From Desulfobacula sp. (GTDB lineage: Bacteria; Desulfobacterota; Desulfobacteria; Desulfobacterales; Desulfobacteraceae): 27,958 nucleotides of DNA. Under the pieces are notes generated by a model. It made no database searches, had not been told where the DNA came from, and saw nothing but the letters and a program-made list of their open reading frames with translations. Both the position numbers and the translations under genes were made by a program. Of this stretch, positions 7,608 to 15,229 are shown piece after piece. Each line of letters opens with the position of its first letter. Positions within the stretch are counted from its first letter, which is position 1. The stretch spans positions 1 through 27,958 of the forward strand of contig JAOZRI010000002.1 of NCBI GenBank assembly GCA_029940235.1, read 5' to 3'.

Positions 7608-7647
7608 TGAAATTTTCCTGTATCACTATAATTGTAAACAAACCGCC

Positions 7648-7678
7648 ACAAGCAGCTTGTAATATGCATTGTCACAAT
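7648..7678 (-). repeat. Short dyads in the livH-livM spacer
   Basis: ACAAGCAGCTTGT (7648-7660) is a 6-bp stem around a single A. ATTGTCACAAT (7668-7678) is a 5-bp dyad around a single C. They sit between livH and livM and may be small RNA hairpins that affect processing or relative expression. No terminator T-run follows on the minus strand. Confidence 0.3.
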
Positions 7679-7728
7679 AAAATATGAAAAAAATGATAAA
7701 CTTGAGGTTGCAATTTTCATATAAAAAA

Positions 7729-8664
7729 TTAAAGCCTTAATTTGGTGCTGTGTTCCATTCCAAAAAATCCCCTTGGTTTATATGTCAGGATAAGAATAAT
7801 GATGGAATAGGCAATTAAATCCCTTAAAGTTGATGGAAAGATCGTGGCTACAAATATTTCAATAAATCCTAAAAGGTATCCTGCAAGAGCAGCACCTTTT
7901 ATTGAGCCTCGTCCACCAAGGATTGCAGCAACAAATGCTTTCCAACCTAAAAGGACACCCATATAAGGGTCAAGGATGGGGTAGGCCTGTCCGTATAAAA
8001 TACCTGCAACTGATGCAAGCCCTGCACCTACAGCAAAAGTTAATGGTGCAATAATATTAATTGATACACCCATTAATGGTACAGCAAGAAAATCATATGA
8101 CATTGCACGCATTGCCATGCCCCATTTGCTTTTTTGGATAAATCCATGAAGAGCAAGCATAAGCAGAAGTGATATGACAATAATCATAATTTTTACATTG
8201 GTAAAATAGACACCGCCTACATTATAGGAGACGGTTTCCATTAGTGCAGGAAATTTAAGCCGTTGCGCTCCTACAATGATAAGGATACCTGTTTCAAATA
8301 TAATACCTATCATTAAACCTGTAATAGCAGCAGATGCTCTTGGTGCCGATCTTAAAGGTCTGTATCCGGCAACTTCAACAAAAACACCAATCCAGGATGC
8401 AAGAAACATGGTAACAATGACTGTTGCCACAAAAATAAGAGGGCCTGGTAAAAAGCCGGCAAACAATGCAATGAAAAGTGTTGCAATCGCAAAGCCAATA
8501 TATGTACCCACCATAAAGATATCACCGTGGGCAAAATTGAAAAGCATTAGAACACCATATACCATTGAATATCCAATGGATATTACAGCATAGAAACTTC
8601 CCCTTTGGAGTGCATTAATCAAGTTTTGAAGAATATATGTAAATAATTCTGTTAATGATTCCAT
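7729..8664 (-). CDS. livH: LivH-type ABC transporter permease
   Basis: This 311-residue inner-membrane protein is close to E. coli LivH (308). It shows the typical N-terminal segment GYSMVYGVLMLFNFAHGD, a run of about eight hydrophobic helices, and the conserved loop AILGGRGSIKGAALAGYLLG that couples to the ATPases. It partners LivM. AGGAG lies about 8 bases before the ATG. A 201-base spacer with two hairpins separates it from livK, which is a common way to keep the binding protein in excess over the membrane parts. Confidence 0.93.
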   Translation of the reverse strand: MESLTELFTYILQNLINALQRGSFYAVISIGYSMVYGVLMLFNFAHGDIFMVGTYIGFAIATLFIALFAGFLPGPLIFVATVIVTMFLASWIGVFVEVAGYRPLRSAPRASAAITGLMIGIIFETGILIIVGAQRLKFPALMETVSYNVGGVYFTNVKIMIIVISLLLMLALHGFIQKSKWGMAMRAMSYDFLAVPLMGVSINIIAPLTFAVGAGLASVAGILYGQAYPILDPYMGVLLGWKAFVAAILGGRGSIKGAALAGYLLGFIEIFVATIFPSTLRDLIAYSIIILILTYKPRGFFGMEHSTKLRL

Positions 8665-8742
8665 TCACTAACTCCTGCAATTCAAGTTATGTATGAATAT
8701 AAGCGCATTGTGGTGGGCTTGATTGACTTTCACACAATAGAG

Positions 8743-8779
8743 TATAAAAGAACATAAAATCACAGCTTGTTCTTTTATA
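8743..8779 (-). repeat. Perfect 12-bp hairpin in the livK-livH spacer
   Basis: TATAAAAGAACA (8743-8754) and TGTTCTTTTATA (8768-8779) are perfectly complementary across a 13-base loop. It may act as an attenuator or a 3' stabilising element for a livK-only transcript. It lacks a following U-run, so it is not a classical terminator. Confidence 0.5.
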
Positions 8780-8792
8780 TAAACCAATTAAA

Positions 8793-8826
8793 ATGACTGC
8801 TGAATAATTATCTATGCAACAGTCAT
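8793..8826 (-). repeat. Second hairpin in the livK-livH spacer
   Basis: ATGACTGCTG (8793-8802) pairs with CAACAGTCAT (8817-8826) at 9 of 10 positions with a 14-base loop. On the minus strand it is followed by TTTTAATT, so it is the more terminator-like of the two spacer hairpins. It lies 40 bases after the livK stop. Confidence 0.5.
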
Positions 8827-8865
8827 CTGTCCATCAAATTATGACCTAAGCAATAAAATTAAATA

Positions 8866-10041
8866 CTAAGGGCATATGGATTTAAAAAACTCATATTCGC
8901 CTTTATCATTAATTTTAACAATAACAGCACATTTAATTGGGTCACCCTCTTCAGTAAAAGTCATATTTCCTGTAATACCGGCAAAGTTTTTAATTTTTGC
9001 AAGGGCATCTCTGACAGCTTGTCTGTCTTTTTCAATTCTGCCTGTGATTTTACCAGCATCTTTAATTGCTTGCTCTGCAAGACGAAGAGCATCCCAGGTA
9101 AGAGCTGCAACATCATCTGGAACATAGCCGTAAGTGTCAGTATATCTGTCTATGAATATTTTAGTAGCACCGGTGGCACCTGCTGCTGCATAGTGGGTTG
9201 AAAAATAAAGACCATAGCATGCTTCACCGCACAATTGTACAGTTTCAGTGGATCCCCATGAATCAGAACCAACAATGGGTCCTTTCCAGCCAAGCTCCTT
9301 TGCCTGTTGAACAACAAGGGGAACTTCATTGTAATACTGGGGTGCAAAAAGAACTTCAGCACCGGATTTAATTATTTTTGTCAGTTGTGATGAAAAATCA
9401 GTATCCTTTGTTGTAAAACTTTCATAGGCAACAATGGATCCTGCTCCATGTCTCTTTTCCCACGCTTTTTTAAATTCCTCGGCAAGACCTTTTTGATAAT
9501 CAGCTGCAACATCATAAAGAACAGCAGCTTTAGTAAGGCCGAATTCATCACTTATGAAATTGGAGACAACAGGTCCCTGGAATGGATCAAGGAAACATCC
9601 TCTAAAAACATAGGGTCTGTCAAGGGTTGTGTTTGGATTCGTTGACCATGGGCTTATCATAACAGTTTTATATTTATTGGCAACTTCACCTGCCGGTACT
9701 GCCTGGGAGGAAGATTGAGGTCCAACAATGGCTATAACGTCATCCTGGGTTATCATTTTTGTATTTGCCTTAACAGCGGATTCAGCCTTAGATTCATTAT
9801 CTTCAATAACAAGTTCAACATCATATTTTTTTCCGCCAATTTCAAGACCACCTGCTTTTTCAATATCTTCAAGCCACATCATAGCAGCAAATTTACTACC
9901 TTCTCCAACCTTTGGGATATCTCCTGTCAAGGGAGCATTAATACCAATTTTAATAATTGTTTTTCTTGCAGAAAATGCCGATGTGGAAAAAACCATGGCA
10001 AAGGCAAAACTAACGATTAATAGACAAGTAATTTTTTTCAT
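8866..10041 (-). CDS. livK: Periplasmic substrate-binding protein of the Liv-type ABC transporter
   Basis: The protein has 391 residues. It has an N-terminal signal peptide (MKKI, hydrophobic core, likely cleavage after about residue 25 in STSAFSA), then a type I periplasmic binding fold. Family segments are IKIGINAPLTGDIPKVGEG, AIVGPQSSSQAVPAGEVANKYK and the C-terminal ITGNMTFTEEGDPIK. It captures the ligand in the periplasm and delivers it to LivH/LivM. A strong AAGGAGG site is 6 bases before the ATG. It comes first among the transporter genes, with the regulator pair directly upstream on the same strand. The ligand may be a branched-chain amino acid but could also be another amino or aromatic compound; the sequence alone does not decide. 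Confidence 0.92.
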   Translation of the reverse strand: MKKITCLLIVSFAFAMVFSTSAFSARKTIIKIGINAPLTGDIPKVGEGSKFAAMMWLEDIEKAGGLEIGGKKYDVELVIEDNESKAESAVKANTKMITQDDVIAIVGPQSSSQAVPAGEVANKYKTVMISPWSTNPNTTLDRPYVFRGCFLDPFQGPVVSNFISDEFGLTKAAVLYDVAADYQKGLAEEFKKAWEKRHGAGSIVAYESFTTKDTDFSSQLTKIIKSGAEVLFAPQYYNEVPLVVQQAKELGWKGPIVGSDSWGSTETVQLCGEACYGLYFSTHYAAAGATGATKIFIDRYTDTYGYVPDDVAALTWDALRLAEQAIKDAGKITGRIEKDRQAVRDALAKIKNFAGITGNMTFTEEGDPIKCAVIVKINDKGEYEFFKSICP

Positions 10042-10068
10042 GTTACCTCCTTAAGATGATAAAAATTT

Positions 10069-10098
10069 TTTAAAAGCTATAATAATTTTGCTTTTAAA
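10069..10098 (-). repeat. Dyad in the livK leader
   Basis: TTTAAAAGC (10069-10077) and GCTTTTAAA (10090-10098) form a 9-bp dyad with a 12-base loop. It lies in the 147-base spacer upstream of livK, 28 bases before the start codon. It may be an operator or a leader hairpin. A weak sigma-54-like sequence lies further upstream near 10121-10136 but lacks the -24 GG. Confidence 0.35.
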
Positions 10099-10188
10099 TA
10101 AAATACGAATTTATTCTATATGCAAAAATATGACTTAAGTAAAGGATAAATAAGAAAAGTTAACAACTAATTGATATTAAAGAATTAA

Positions 10189-11286
10189 TTAAACAGGAGG
10201 GAGCACTTTAAATTCATGCATTTTATATAGCAGGGTTTTATAGCTGACTTTAAGTATTTTGGAAGCACGGGATCTGTTCCAGCCGACTTTGTCCAGAACA
10301 AAATAGATTACTTCTTTTTCTACTTTATCTGAAGCAAGTTTTTTTATTTTCTTTAAGGAGATATCTTCAAATAATTTTTCAGAGCTTGTGGAGAGATCAA
10401 CAAATTCAGAAATAATACTGGCGGGAGTATCTGCATTTTTTGTATCCGGCAATGTCTTTGTCTTTTTTGACTTCCTGCCCTTTTTTGTGGAAGTAGAAAG
10501 TTTAACTTCTTCTTTTGGAAGCTCGTCAAAAATTTTCTCCCACGATTTTAAAATCATCTGTTTTTTTATACAGTTTTGAAGTTGACGAACATTTCCAGGC
10601 CATGGATAGTTGATGAGTTTTGTAAGAGTATCAGAACCTGGTTTTTCTCCGTGGTTACCAGGGTATTCAGATTTATAAAGTCTTAAATAGTATTCAATTA
10701 GAGGGGAAATATCCTCTTTTCTTTTACGCAGAGGTGGAATTTCGATTTTAATAATATTAAGCCGGTAAAACAGGTCCTCTCTAAATCTTTTTTGTGCCAT
10801 GCTATCTTCAAGATTATGGTTAGTGGCGGCAATGACCCATACATCGGTTTTAAATTCCTGCTCTGATCCAAGGGGCGAGAATTCACCGCTTTGGAGAACA
10901 TGAAGCATTTTAGATTGTAAAGCCAGGGGCATATCACCAATTTCGTCAAGAAAAAGAACTCCTTTGTCAGCCATCTGAAATTTTCCAGATCGATTTTTAT
11001 GGGCTCCTGTAAAAGCACCTTTCTCATATCCATATAGTTCACTTTCCAGAAGCGTTTCTGGCAGAGCCGCACAATTGATTTTTACAAAATTTTTTGAAGA
11101 TCTTTCAGATTCAATATAGAGGCATTGAGCCACAACTTCTTTACCAACACCGGTTTCTCCTGTTATAAGTACATTTAAACAGGTATCTGCAACATGATGA
11201 ATCAACTCTTTTATTTTTAATATTGATTTACTGACGCCAATTAAAGGTGTAGTCATAGTTTTATTTTCATTTTTTTGTTTAAGCAT
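10189..11286 (-). CDS. Receiver-less sigma-54-dependent activator (AAA+ plus Fis-type HTH)
   Basis: This 365-residue protein starts almost directly with the AAA+ sigma-54 interaction domain. Walker A is GETGVGKE (43-50), the sigma-54 loop GAFTGA (90-95) and Walker B FLDE (112-115). A Lys-rich linker (about 265-290) follows, then a Fis-type helix-turn-helix (about 320-360, GWNRSRASKILKVSYKTLLY). No sensory domain is present. The receiver gene ends 11 bases upstream, so the two look like an NtrC-type regulator split into two proteins, with the receiver perhaps acting in trans. No clear ribosome site precedes the ATG, so coupling to the upstream gene is likely. Position suggests control of the liv genes downstream. 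PspF-like proteins also lack receivers, but they have other partners. Confidence 0.88.
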   Translation of the reverse strand: MLKQKNENKTMTTPLIGVSKSILKIKELIHHVADTCLNVLITGETGVGKEVVAQCLYIESERSSKNFVKINCAALPETLLESELYGYEKGAFTGAHKNRSGKFQMADKGVLFLDEIGDMPLALQSKMLHVLQSGEFSPLGSEQEFKTDVWVIAATNHNLEDSMAQKRFREDLFYRLNIIKIEIPPLRKRKEDISPLIEYYLRLYKSEYPGNHGEKPGSDTLTKLINYPWPGNVRQLQNCIKKQMILKSWEKIFDELPKEEVKLSTSTKKGRKSKKTKTLPDTKNADTPASIISEFVDLSTSSEKLFEDISLKKIKKLASDKVEKEVIYFVLDKVGWNRSRASKILKVSYKTLLYKMHEFKVLPPV

Positions 11287-11297
11287 TAATTTTACTA

Positions 11298-11696
11298 TTA
11301 ATCATGTTTTTCGTTGTTATCACTGTTTTCGCTGAGCAATTTTGAAACTGTATTTTCAATTTTAAAAAGATCAATGGGTTTAAAAAGGACAATATCAGCT
11401 TCAGCTTCTGACGCAAGGGCTCCTGGCTGATCGCCATATCCTGTCATGGCGATAATTTTCATGTCTGGGAATTCTTTTTTTACAATGGCGATAAGTCCAA
11501 CACCACTTATATTGGGCATGACAAGATCAGTTATTAGACAATCAAAACAATTGGATTTATCTTTTAATATTTTTAAAGCTGCAAGCCCGTCAACTGCTGT
11601 TTTGACTTCATAATTCATTGAATTGAAGAATTCATAAAATGTTGACAGGATGTCTTTATTGTCATCAACTATTAAAACTCTGTTTAGATCTGTCAT
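11298..11696 (-). CDS. Stand-alone response regulator receiver protein
   Basis: This single-domain CheY-like receiver has 132 residues. The acidic pocket is D11/D12, the phospho-acceptor D57 (in CLITDLVMPNISG), the switch residue T85 and the conserved lysine K106 (in FKPID). It has no output domain; only a short acidic/Asn-rich tail follows. It is 11 bases upstream of the AAA+ activator. A partner histidine kinase is not in the window. It probably relays a signal to the activator protein next door, but independent function is possible. Confidence 0.9.
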   Translation of the reverse strand: MTDLNRVLIVDDNKDILSTFYEFFNSMNYEVKTAVDGLAALKILKDKSNCFDCLITDLVMPNISGVGLIAIVKKEFPDMKIIAMTGYGDQPGALASEAEADIVLFKPIDLFKIENTVSKLLSENSDNNEKHD

Positions 11697-11808
11697 TCTC
11701 TTTGAATCCCCATAATTTTAAAAGAAAATTTAGTATGTTATTAGTTCCATATAATAGATCAATTCAATCTTGCAAGGAAAAAATTAAATATTTACGAAAT
11801 TGTTAACA

Positions 11809-12741
11809 TCAGTTTAAGTAGGAAATAAATATATATACAAAAAATAAGATTATAAAAAAGAACCCGTTTTTTTTACCTATGCCGCGGTTAATAAAGGCCA
11901 CAAGTCCGAGAAGAAAGCAGATAAAAATCATAAAGGGGAATTGAAAACCATGAAGATTATTGTCTATGGACATTGGATTAAAAATCCCAACTACTCCCAT
12001 GACAAGACAGATATTAAAAAGGTTGGAACCTACGACATTTCCAACAGAGATATCGCTTTCACCCCTTGCAGCTGCAACAGCAGATGTGGCAAGTTCAGGC
12101 AGAGATGTTCCCAATGCAACAACAGAAATACCTATAAATGTCTGGGACAGACCAATCTTTTGTGCAATGATGATCGCTTCCTGGACAACAAAATTTGCTC
12201 CATAGGCAAGCATTATAATACCAAGGATTATAAATAGTATATTTTTGAAAATTTTTAGGGATGAGAGTCTTTCTATGTTGACGTCACAATTTTTTTCTTT
12301 GGCAGTAGTCACACCATAAATTAAAAATACAATTAATAAAAAAAGTAAAATAATTCCATCTGTCTGTCCAATATTTGAATCCATACAGAGAAACCAGAAT
12401 ATGCAGGAGATCATAATCATATATGGAATTTCAATTTTAATAATCTGATCTTTAATGGTTACAGGTTTTATGATGGCGCTGATTCCAAGTACAAGAGCAA
12501 TATTTATCACATTTGATCCAAGAATATTGCCAATGGATATCCCACCCGATCCTTTTACAGCTGCCACAAGGCTTACCAGTAATTCAGGAGCTGAGGTAGC
12601 AAAGGAGACAATTGTCAATCCGACAATGACAGGTCTTACTGCAAACATCACAGCCGTTGATGCAGCACCCTCCACAAGGAGAGATGATCCAACACAAAGC
12701 AGGATAATCCCTAGTGTTAGTATAAAAGCCTGTGTAAACAT
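11809..12741 (-). CDS. Ca2+/cation antiporter (CaCA family, YrbG-like)
   Basis: The 310-residue membrane protein has two inverted alpha-repeats, each with the family motifs. The first is FATSAPELLVSLVAAVKG (about 47-64) with GNILGSNVINIALVLG (71-86). The second is GTSLPELATSAVAAARG (about 211) with GNVVGSNLFNICLVMG. The acidic residue in each PE motif is the expected ion ligand. About ten helices are visible. It is likely an inner-membrane Na+(or H+)/Ca2+ exchanger. Its ribosome site is weak. It lies alone, divergent from the fabH gene and on the same strand as the receiver gene 112 bases downstream. Confidence 0.9.
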   Translation of the reverse strand: MFTQAFILTLGIILLCVGSSLLVEGAASTAVMFAVRPVIVGLTIVSFATSAPELLVSLVAAVKGSGGISIGNILGSNVINIALVLGISAIIKPVTIKDQIIKIEIPYMIMISCIFWFLCMDSNIGQTDGIILLFLLIVFLIYGVTTAKEKNCDVNIERLSSLKIFKNILFIILGIIMLAYGANFVVQEAIIIAQKIGLSQTFIGISVVALGTSLPELATSAVAAARGESDISVGNVVGSNLFNICLVMGVVGIFNPMSIDNNLHGFQFPFMIFICFLLGLVAFINRGIGKKNGFFFIILFFVYIFISYLN

Positions 12742-12787
12742 TTTATTTGTATAATATCTTCAGGTTAAATCAAATTTGTTAAGGTTC

Positions 12788-12816
12788 TTGCCAATTGTTT
12801 AAAATAATATTATAAG
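12788..12816 (+). promoter_or_regulatory. Candidate promoter for the fabH-glmM group
   Basis: TTGCCA (12788-12793), a 17-base spacer and TATAAG (12811-12816) lie 79 bases upstream of the fabH-like ATG in the divergent spacer. No competing elements were seen. Confidence 0.35.
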
Positions 12817-12894
12817 TCGTGCATGATATAGCAGGCAGCAATATTTATCAATATGATAATTTTATAGTGATAATTCCATCAAAGGAAAGCATAA

Positions 12895-13908
12895 ATGAAA
12901 AAAAGCATAATAAAAGGCACTGGAATGTTTGTGCCGCCAAATCTTATTAAAAACCAGGATCTTGAAAAAATCTTGGATACTTCTGATGAATGGATAAGAC
13001 AAAGAACCGGTATTGAACAAAGATACTGGATTGAGCAGGAGGGTGCAACCGGCTCGGCAGACCTTGGATTTGAAGCATCTAAAAGAGCATTGAAAAAAGC
13101 TGGATGGGAGCCGGAAGATCTTGATTTTATTATATTTGCAACATTAAGCCCTGATATTTTTTTCCCTGGATCTGGATGCCTTCTACAGGCAAAACTTGGA
13201 CTTGATTCTACACCTACTTTAGATATAAGGCAGCAGTGTACAGGGTTTTTATATGGACTTGCCACTGCAGACGCATATATTAAAACCGGGCTTGCCAGTA
13301 AAATTCTTTTTGTGGGAGGAGAGGTTCACTCTTCCGGACTTGATAAAACAACAAGGGGAAGAGATATTACTGTTATTTTTGGCGATGGTGCAGGAGCTTT
13401 GTGCATTGAAGGAGTTGACACCACTGAAAATGCAGGGGTGCTCGCATCATCGCTGCATACCGATGGTAATCTGGCAAATGCATTAATGACTGAACTTCCA
13501 GCTTCCAGACTGCCCATTCGATTTCCAGAAGGTGTCTCTTTAAGTGATCCCAGGTATTTTCCTGTCATGGATGGGCCTGCCATATTTAAAAAAGCCGTAA
13601 GAATGCTGCCAAAAGTTATCAATGAATCCCTTGAAAAGGCAGAAATGGATCTTGATCAAATCGATTTGATAATTCCACACCAGGCAAATATGCGTATTAA
13701 CCAAGCTCTTGGACAATTTTTAAAAGTAGATGAAAACAAAATATTTCATAATATTCAAAAATACGGCAATACAACTGCTGCAAGTATTCCCATAGCTCTT
13801 CATGAAGCAATGGAGCAGGGACGTATTGGTAAATCAGGTGATGTTGTTCTTTTTGCAGGACTTGGTGCGGGACTTACCTGGGGTAGTTTGATATATAAAT
13901 TTTTATAG
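12895..13908 (+). CDS. fabH: 3-oxoacyl-ACP synthase III (FabH family)
   Basis: The 337-residue protein has the complete FabH catalytic triad: C115 (in RQQCTGFLYG), H262 (in IPHQANMRI) and N292 (in YGNTTAAS). The C-terminal GLGAGLTWGS is the family's oxyanion loop. The enzyme condenses an acyl-CoA (often acetyl-CoA) with malonyl-ACP to start fatty-acid chains in the cytosol. AAAGGAAAG is the ribosome site. It is followed by the beta-helix protein and glmM on the same strand. The usual acpP/fabD/fabG neighbours are absent, so a specialised thiolase-like role (for example in another acyl pathway) cannot be excluded. Confidence 0.87.
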   Translation: MKKSIIKGTGMFVPPNLIKNQDLEKILDTSDEWIRQRTGIEQRYWIEQEGATGSADLGFEASKRALKKAGWEPEDLDFIIFATLSPDIFFPGSGCLLQAKLGLDSTPTLDIRQQCTGFLYGLATADAYIKTGLASKILFVGGEVHSSGLDKTTRGRDITVIFGDGAGALCIEGVDTTENAGVLASSLHTDGNLANALMTELPASRLPIRFPEGVSLSDPRYFPVMDGPAIFKKAVRMLPKVINESLEKAEMDLDQIDLIIPHQANMRINQALGQFLKVDENKIFHNIQKYGNTTAASIPIALHEAMEQGRIGKSGDVVLFAGLGAGLTWGSLIYKFL

Positions 13909-13995
13909 TTTTACTCTGGATATTTGCCCCAAGGTTTTGATCCGATAAGATATTTACCTTGACAATTTAACCCATTGACAATTATTTATATTTCT

Positions 13996-15216
13996 ATGAA
14001 AAATAAAATTGTTGAGATTCTTAAAACTAAAGGGGTGAAAATCCCTAATCCAGAATCTGTGTATATTTCAGGGGATGTTGATCCTGAAAGAATTTCAGGG
14101 GATAATGTTACCATTTTTGCAGGTTGCAAAATCCTTGGAAAAAATTCGTTAATAATGAAAGGTTCCCAAATAGGATATGAATCTCCTGTTACACTTAAAA
14201 ACACTCTTGTTGGAGAAAATTGTAAATTAAATGGGGGTTTTTTTAAAAACGCTGTTTTTGCAGGTAATAATATTTTTGGTTCTGGAGCCCATGTAAGGGA
14301 TGGTACAATTCTCGAAGAAGAGGCAAGAGCTGCACATACTGTGGGCTTAAAGCAGACTATTTTATTTCCCTTTGTAACCCTTGGCAGCCTTATCAATTTT
14401 TGTGATTGTTTTATGGCTGGCGGAACAAGCCGCAAAGACCATTCTGAAATTGGTTCATCTTTTATTCATTTTAACTATACACCAAATCAGGATAAGGCAA
14501 CTCCCTCCATGATGGGTGATGTTCATCAAGGTGTGATGCTCAGATCAAAACCAATTTTTCTGGGCGGGCAGGGTGGTCTTGTAGGACCTTTGAGGATTGG
14601 TTATGGTTGTATCACAGCAGCAGGATCAATTATCAGAAAGAATGAATTGAAAAATGATCGCCTAATACTTGGAGGATCATTTAAAGATATATCCATTCCA
14701 AGGCAATACAATGTTTATAACAATATAGCCCACATATTTAATAACAATATCTATTATATAGCAGGGCTTATCTCTTTAAAATCATGGTATAGAGATGTAC
14801 GTTCTCTTTTTGTTCGTGATGATTTTTCAAAAGCATTATTAAAAGGGATGCAGGAAACTTTGGATAGTTGTATCAGTGAACGGATTCAAAGATTAAAATT
14901 TTTTTGTGAAAAATTAGGAGAATCAAAAAAGATTCTCATGGCAAAAATAAAGGGTGAGAAATCAAAATCAATTTTATTTCATGAAAAAGCAATAAAACAA
15001 TTTGAATATGCCGATAAAATTTTTAAAGCAGAATGTGAAAACAGTAATTTAAATAGATTTGGCAAACAATTTGTTAAAATTTTAGAAAAAAAAATCAATA
15101 TCAATCAAAAAAATTATATTAAAACTATTCAAAATCTTGAACCCGATGAATATGAAAAGGGCAGCATATGGCTTTTTGATATTGAATTTGCAATGGTTAA
15201 AAAATTACTAATTTGA
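13996..15216 (+). CDS. Left-handed beta-helix protein, GlmU acetyltransferase-like without the nucleotidyltransferase domain
   Basis: The protein has about 406 residues. Residues 20-240 show hexapeptide-type repeats of a left-handed beta-helix (NVTIFAGCKI, NTLVGENCKL, NAVFAGNNIF, LRIGYGCITAAGSIIRKN). They include the segment GGTSRKDHSEIGSSFIHFNY, like GlmU-type sugar N-acetyl/acyl transferases. The rest (about 250-406) is a charged, Lys-rich alpha-helical tail. The N-terminal uridylyltransferase domain of GlmU is absent. A TTG at 13975 would add seven residues (MTIIYIS). I prefer the ATG at 13996, though neither has a ribosome site. GlmM follows 13 bases downstream, which points to UDP-GlcNAc or related amino-sugar synthesis. 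Whether it is catalytic is uncertain. Confidence 0.72.
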   Translation: MKNKIVEILKTKGVKIPNPESVYISGDVDPERISGDNVTIFAGCKILGKNSLIMKGSQIGYESPVTLKNTLVGENCKLNGGFFKNAVFAGNNIFGSGAHVRDGTILEEEARAAHTVGLKQTILFPFVTLGSLINFCDCFMAGGTSRKDHSEIGSSFIHFNYTPNQDKATPSMMGDVHQGVMLRSKPIFLGGQGGLVGPLRIGYGCITAAGSIIRKNELKNDRLILGGSFKDISIPRQYNVYNNIAHIFNNNIYYIAGLISLKSWYRDVRSLFVRDDFSKALLKGMQETLDSCISERIQRLKFFCEKLGESKKILMAKIKGEKSKSILFHEKAIKQFEYADKIFKAECENSNLNRFGKQFVKILEKKININQKNYIKTIQNLEPDEYEKGSIWLFDIEFAMVKKLLI

Positions 15217-15229
15217 CAGGAAGAAAATT

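Noticed and set aside
8276..8593. 105-codon plus-strand frame opposite livH, and similar long antisense frames opposite livK (9728-10054), the cation antiporter (12455-12754), dxs (21659-22018) and the EF-G gene (24504-24896)
   Set aside because: These are shadows of clearly conserved genes, with no ribosome sites or recognisable domains.
10121..10136. Sigma-54-like sequence upstream of livK on the minus strand
   Set aside because: The -12 TTTTGCA part fits, but the -24 element reads AG instead of GG, so it is not a convincing promoter.
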